DNA of 64,000 bases from NCBI RefSeq assembly GCF_015679185.1, contig NZ_CP064939.1, forward strand, positions 372,001 through 436,000, written 5' to 3'. This document shows positions 61,601 through 64,000 of this stretch, in pieces (position 1 is the first letter of the stretch; every line of letters begins with the position of its first letter). Source of the DNA: Pedobacter endophyticus (GTDB lineage: Bacteria; Bacteroidota; Bacteroidia; Sphingobacteriales; Sphingobacteriaceae). The position numbers and the translations under genes are program-made. A model generated the notes under the pieces. That model was given only the letters and a program-made list of their open reading frames with translations. It ran no database searches and was not told where the DNA came from.

Positions 61601-62038
61601 ATCGTTGGCCAGGTAAGGCGCCAAGCAAGAAACGGCGTCGTCTTTTCCTACCAAATCGAACTGGCTGATTACAAATGCCCTGTTTTGAGGGTCTGTCAAC
61701 TTTTGTAGTGCTTTGCAATAGGCATTCACACTCATTTTACGGAGGCTCTCCTGGCCGGACTGACTTACATAGGCAGAAAAACCGCCAATTGCATATTCGA
61801 GCTGCGCATTGTTGCCTTTGCCGGCGGTTAAGCCCGTAATCAGTTGTACATAACCAGCTTCGCCAAGCGCTGCAATATCATCAATATTGTTTTTTAGCAG
61901 TTTAGCATCTTTGGCGGGCATCTGCGCAAGCAAATCGGCAATTCGCGTGGTTATCGTTCGTTGGTCTGCCTGCTCCTGGCTATAGGCCATGTGTTGAAGT
62001 GCGAACACCACGAGCAGGGCTAAAAATATTTTTTTCAT
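58631..62038 (-). CDS. secreted HEAT-repeat protein with two DUF1080 domains
   Basis: 1135 aa. Sec signal (MKKIFLALLVVFALQHMAYS). Residues about 25-715 are many helix pairs of HEAT/armadillo type (ALGDIRYQKAAEKLIPLATD, AALAFAIPYIKGGNTAAWVN, TAAYAALSSVAISDNLPQLF). Two DUF1080 (3-keto-disaccharide hydrolase/glycoside-binding, concanavalin-like) domains follow at about 721-925 (FVSIFNGTDLTGWKGLV) and 941-1135 (YKVLFDGTNMHQWTG). DUF1080 proteins in Bacteroidota cleave 3-keto-glycosides or bind sugars. It sits between two Tat-exported oxidoreductases on the same strand. Function inferred. Confidence 0.87.
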   Translation of the reverse strand: MKKIFLALLVVFALQHMAYSQEQADQRTITTRIADLLAQMPAKDAKLLKNNIDDIAALGEAGYVQLITGLTAGKGNNAQLEYAIGGFSAYVSQSGQESLRKMSVNAYCKALQKLTDPQNRAFVISQFDLVGKDDAVSCLAPYLANDFLADVAARALVKINTENAKVTLLNGLSNAKGNARIAIVEALGDIRYQKAAEKLIPLATDADPALAKMALYSLAYIADPASEKTLAAATEKAGYKFENTNAVGSYLVFANQQLKNGNKELASKIAKDVWTRTNAAEMINVHIAALKLLVEATDDNQQLLLTAATDANPRYRKAALAFAIPYIKGGNTAAWVNTMNKAGNEVKADIINTLGKVPAGQALDAIVKHFNNKNPKVKLAAIDAAVSIGQDKVLSKLLKLMKNADSTTLQASSDAIKRMKGTDITAPIAAAIPSSKPSTQIVLLNLLASRAANVQLEAVYAQLKNTHPEVRTAAYAALSSVAISDNLPQLFNLLNESTGADELAVQKALVAAVNSGDSTKTVEIVLAQMNTAPEKKKALFYKVLASLGGNQSLTAVTDAYKAGNETTQKAAIEALAAWKDATASAALIAIARQTKNPSFLAMAIEGYLKQIRTSNATAEQKFLMLRNAMDVAQTDGQKQQILTDLAQAKCFNSLVFSGKYLDDPALQQAAAQSVMNITLSGTYNGDLVKNLLNKAIAVITGPDSGYQKEGMRKYINEMNPGEGFVSIFNGTDLTGWKGLVADPIKRSKMDAKTLAAEQEKADAEAQQSWKPINGELHFVGKGNNLATVKKYGDFEMLVDWKIVDDKKGEGDAGIYLRGTPQVQIWDNARTNVGAQVGSGGLYNNKVNESKPLKVADNKIDEWNTFRILMKGDRVTVYLNGELVTDNIILENYWDRNLPIFAEEQIELQAHGSPVVYRDIYIRELPRVKPFQLSATEKKEGYKVLFDGTNMHQWTGNTVDYSIEDGNIAIRPKPDKGSGGNLFTKDEFSDFIFRFEFQLTPGANNGLGIRAPLAGDAAYTGMELQILDNDAPIYKNLHVYQYHGSVYGTLPAKRGFLKPVGEWNYQEVIVKGPKIKVILNGEVILDGDITEARKNGAADGKEHPGLLRNSGHIGFLGHGSFVQFRNIRIKDLSKKK

Positions 62039-62077
62039 TTGGTTATGCAGTCGGTTGAAATGGTTGTTGAGAAATTG

Positions 62078-63358
62078 TTAAATAGAAAAAGGTGCCCGCA
62101 TTACGGGATTAATTAATCTGTTGGCACCATCATCATCGATAAATTCTTGTTTTACCGGATCAAACTTCAACGAGCGCCCGAGTTTGAGTGCGATTAACCC
62201 CATGTTTACAATGTTGCACGATCGATGCCCGTTTTCTTCGTTCAGCGCAAATTTTTGGCGGGTCTTAACTGATTGCGTGAAATCGGTGATTTGCAGGGCC
62301 GGATCGGGAAAGGCCGCCAGTTTACGCTCCAAATCCGGAATATCCGACTTAAAACCGGGATATAGCTTTCCTTTTGGCCCTTCAATATAGGGTACGTTGG
62401 TGTCTTTGCCTTCGCCATCTAAAATAATTTGGCAACCATCTGCATAAGTGTAGGTAATTCTCCGCCAGGTACCTACGGCATCGGTGTGCTGCTGCGGCGC
62501 ATCTATTTCAACCGAAACCGGGCTGGTATCGTCTTTGCCCAAAAAGTATTGTATGGGGTCGATATAATGCTGGCCCATATCACTCAAACCGCCTCCGTCG
62601 TAATCCCAATAGCCTCTAAACGTGGTGTGAACGCGATGCGGGTTGTAAGGTTTGTATTGTGCGGGGCCGAGCCACATGTTGTAATCGAGTTCTGCCGGAA
62701 CGGGCTGCGGCGTGAGGTCGTCCTTTCCTACCCAATAAAACTTCCAGTCGTAGCCCGTGTGTTTGCCAACGGTTACTTTTAAAGGCCAGCCCAAAAGCCC
62801 GCTATCTACCAGTTTCTTAATCGGTTTTACGGTGGTGCCCATTCCATAAAAAGTATCTTTAAAGCGGAACCAGGTGTTTAATCGAAACATGGTGCCGTGC
62901 TTTTGTACAGCTTCTACTACCCTTTTACCTTCGCCAATGGTATGCGTCATGGGCTTTTCGCACCAAACATCTTTCCCTGCATTGGCGGCTTCTACGGCCA
63001 TAATGCCATGCCAATGCGGCGGAGTTGCGATGTGTACAATATCAACTTCGGGCAGTTTGAGCAATTCGCGGTAATCGCCAAAAGTTTTTACGCCTTTATC
63101 GAGCATCGCACTGGCTTGGGCCAAATGTCTGGTATCAACATCGCAAATGGCCACTACCTGGGTCCCGTCATAGCCGAAATGTCCTCTACCCATCGATCCG
63201 ACACCAATTACGGCCTTGGTTAGTTTATCACTCGGGGCAATAAAACCGGTGCCGCCCAGCACGTATCGCGGTACAATGGTAAATGCAGACAATGCAATTG
63301 CCGATTTCTTAATAAAATCCCGACGAGAACCGGAGTTTTCGGTTTGTTTAGTTTTCAT
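62078..63358 (-). CDS. Gfo/Idh/MocA-family oxidoreductase with Tat signal (2)
   Basis: 426 aa. RRDFIKK at 12-18 with AIALSAFTIVPRYVLGG is a Tat signal. GVGSMGRGHFG gives the NAD(P) fold, EKPMTHTIGEGK the conserved Lys; YWDYDGGGLSDMGQHYIDP resembles the second Gfo of the cluster. First gene of the 56-63 kb unit on the minus strand, 39 bp ahead of the HEAT-DUF1080 gene, so likely cotranscribed with it. Confidence 0.93.
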   Translation of the reverse strand: MKTKQTENSGSRRDFIKKSAIALSAFTIVPRYVLGGTGFIAPSDKLTKAVIGVGSMGRGHFGYDGTQVVAICDVDTRHLAQASAMLDKGVKTFGDYRELLKLPEVDIVHIATPPHWHGIMAVEAANAGKDVWCEKPMTHTIGEGKRVVEAVQKHGTMFRLNTWFRFKDTFYGMGTTVKPIKKLVDSGLLGWPLKVTVGKHTGYDWKFYWVGKDDLTPQPVPAELDYNMWLGPAQYKPYNPHRVHTTFRGYWDYDGGGLSDMGQHYIDPIQYFLGKDDTSPVSVEIDAPQQHTDAVGTWRRITYTYADGCQIILDGEGKDTNVPYIEGPKGKLYPGFKSDIPDLERKLAAFPDPALQITDFTQSVKTRQKFALNEENGHRSCNIVNMGLIALKLGRSLKFDPVKQEFIDDDGANRLINPVMRAPFSI

Positions 63359-63393
63359 GTAGCGTAGGATATATTTGGTTTCCTTAAGGTTAC

Positions 63394-63425
63394 TAAAAAT
63401 AAGGTCGAAAGCCTACGAAAACAAA
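63394..63425 (-). promoter_or_regulatory. promoter of the Gfo/HEAT-DUF1080 cluster
   Basis: On the minus strand TTTG (63422-63425), a 20-bp spacer and TATTTTTA (63394-63401), one base off the -7 consensus. Transcription would start about 29 bp before the ATG at 63358. Confidence 0.5.
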
Positions 63426-63439
63426 TAAAAAAATCTACG

Positions 63440-63449
63440 CAAACGTTTG
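63440..63449. promoter_or_regulatory. LacI-type palindrome upstream of the cluster
   Basis: CAAACGTTTG, a perfect 10-bp dyad centred on CG within ACGCAAACGTTTGAC, close to the general LacI-family core (AAACGTTT). It lies 14 bp upstream of the putative -33 box. No LacI gene is in the window. Confidence 0.5.
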
Positions 63450-64000
63450 ACTAAGTATTTTGTTACAAAAGATCCTCTCCCTTTGAAAGTTTGTGAGGCG
63501 TGTTCTGGGGTGCAAGTCCCTCTCCGGGAGAGAGGGAAATAAAGGTCAGTGGCTTGAAGCCTCTCCCTATCAGTGTCTGTGGTTTGTTTTTCTTTTAGTA
63601 AATCCCGTCGGGTGAAAGGGGTTCATCCTCTAGAATTGAAGCTTTATTACGGCACTTTACGATTAATACAATACTAAAACGTTGCTCTTGAATACAATAC
63701 AATGTCGTAGTGCGACGCTACGACGAGATAGTCTCACTTCCCCTTTTGGGCAGTGGGTTGTTGTCCTTTGGCATGCCATATTGATTTTTTTCCGAGAAAT
63801 TAAAACTCAGATGACAGCATCAAAAAAAAAATAATCAACTCCCTTGTTTTTGCAGAAAACTGGCTTCTGAGAATGAACGTTCACATTAACGCCCGATACG
63901 CCCAATCAAAAAAAAGGTTGCGAGTTTCCTCACAACCTTTTTTTATTGAATTATTTAACCTTCGACTCCGCTCAGAATGACACCGAACGGGACCTTTCGC
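63450..64000. repeat. terminal intergenic region with several repeats
   Basis: Holds CCCTCTCCGGGAGAGAGGG (about 63520-63538), a 63908-63944 hairpin AAAAAAGGTTG / CAACCTTTTTTT resembling a terminator, and CCTTCGACTCCGCTCAGAAT (63959). No gene seen to the right edge. Confidence 0.55.

Noticed and set aside
1-64000. tRNA, rRNA, insertion sequence or prophage genes
   Set aside because: No cloverleaf, rRNA block, transposase or integrase was seen in any frame, although small RNAs could be missed by eye.

Overview
The window looks like a chromosomal segment of a member of the Bacteroidota, most probably family Sphingobacteriaceae (Pedobacter-like). Reasons: moderately low GC, promoters of the Bacteroidota type (TTTG, about 18-20 bp, TAnnTTTG, e.g. 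at 2667-2696 and 41477-41506), weak ribosome binding sites, futalosine-pathway menaquinone genes (mqnA, mqnE), an Hc1-like histone-type small protein, gyrA followed by a TPR gene, and many short palindromic repeats of the kind scattered through these genomes. No rRNA, tRNA, CRISPR array, prophage or insertion sequence was seen. The genus is inference.

Layout. 1-6.4 kb: an edge-truncated secreted esterase, a SpoIIAA-like protein, a small Lys-rich protein, an MscS channel, a response regulator, then a red-light cluster (biliverdin phytochrome kinase, single-domain response regulator, heme oxygenase that can make the chromophore) and an Hc1-like gene. 6.5-9.7 kb: an ECF sigma factor and a 2.2-kb mosaic repeat array that encloses an 80-aa gene between 70-bp direct repeats. 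9.8-15.7 kb: trehalose from glucan, TreZ plus a 1349-aa fusion of TreY and MalQ. 15.7-23.7 kb: DUF3606-like protein, orphan PAS histidine kinase, two paralogous TPR proteins and gyrA. 24.4-31.5 kb: MFS transporter, small lipoproteins, a hotdog-fold protein with an AlbA_2 protein, MATE exporter, envelope proteins, RluA-type pseudouridine synthase.

31.6-42.4 kb: a 236-bp tandem repeat, an exported PaoABC-type molybdenum aldehyde oxidoreductase operon, a DUF4143-type AAA ATPase preceded by twin 31-bp dyads, a YceH-family gene, fabF, an SDR with a TetR repressor and matching operators, and an AraC regulator. 42.5-54.4 kb: two paralogous SDRs, two thioredoxin-fold proteins, an NlpC/P60 lipoprotein, mutS, a short HPF-like protein, a Fic protein, mqnA, a histidine phosphatase, mqnE and a lipocalin-like lipoprotein. 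54.5-63.4 kb: a Cys/Met-metabolism PLP enzyme, then a same-strand cluster of three Gfo/Idh/MocA oxidoreductases (two with Tat signals) around a 1135-aa secreted protein with HEAT-like repeats and two DUF1080 domains, with a LacI-type palindrome and promoter upstream.

The best candidates for something new are this last cluster (by analogy with DUF1080 3-keto-glycoside enzymes, a possible periplasmic oxidise-and-cleave sugar system), the TreY-MalQ fusion, the repeat array with its embedded gene, and the twin dyads that end at the ATPase start codon. Functions are read from motifs; no database search was possible.
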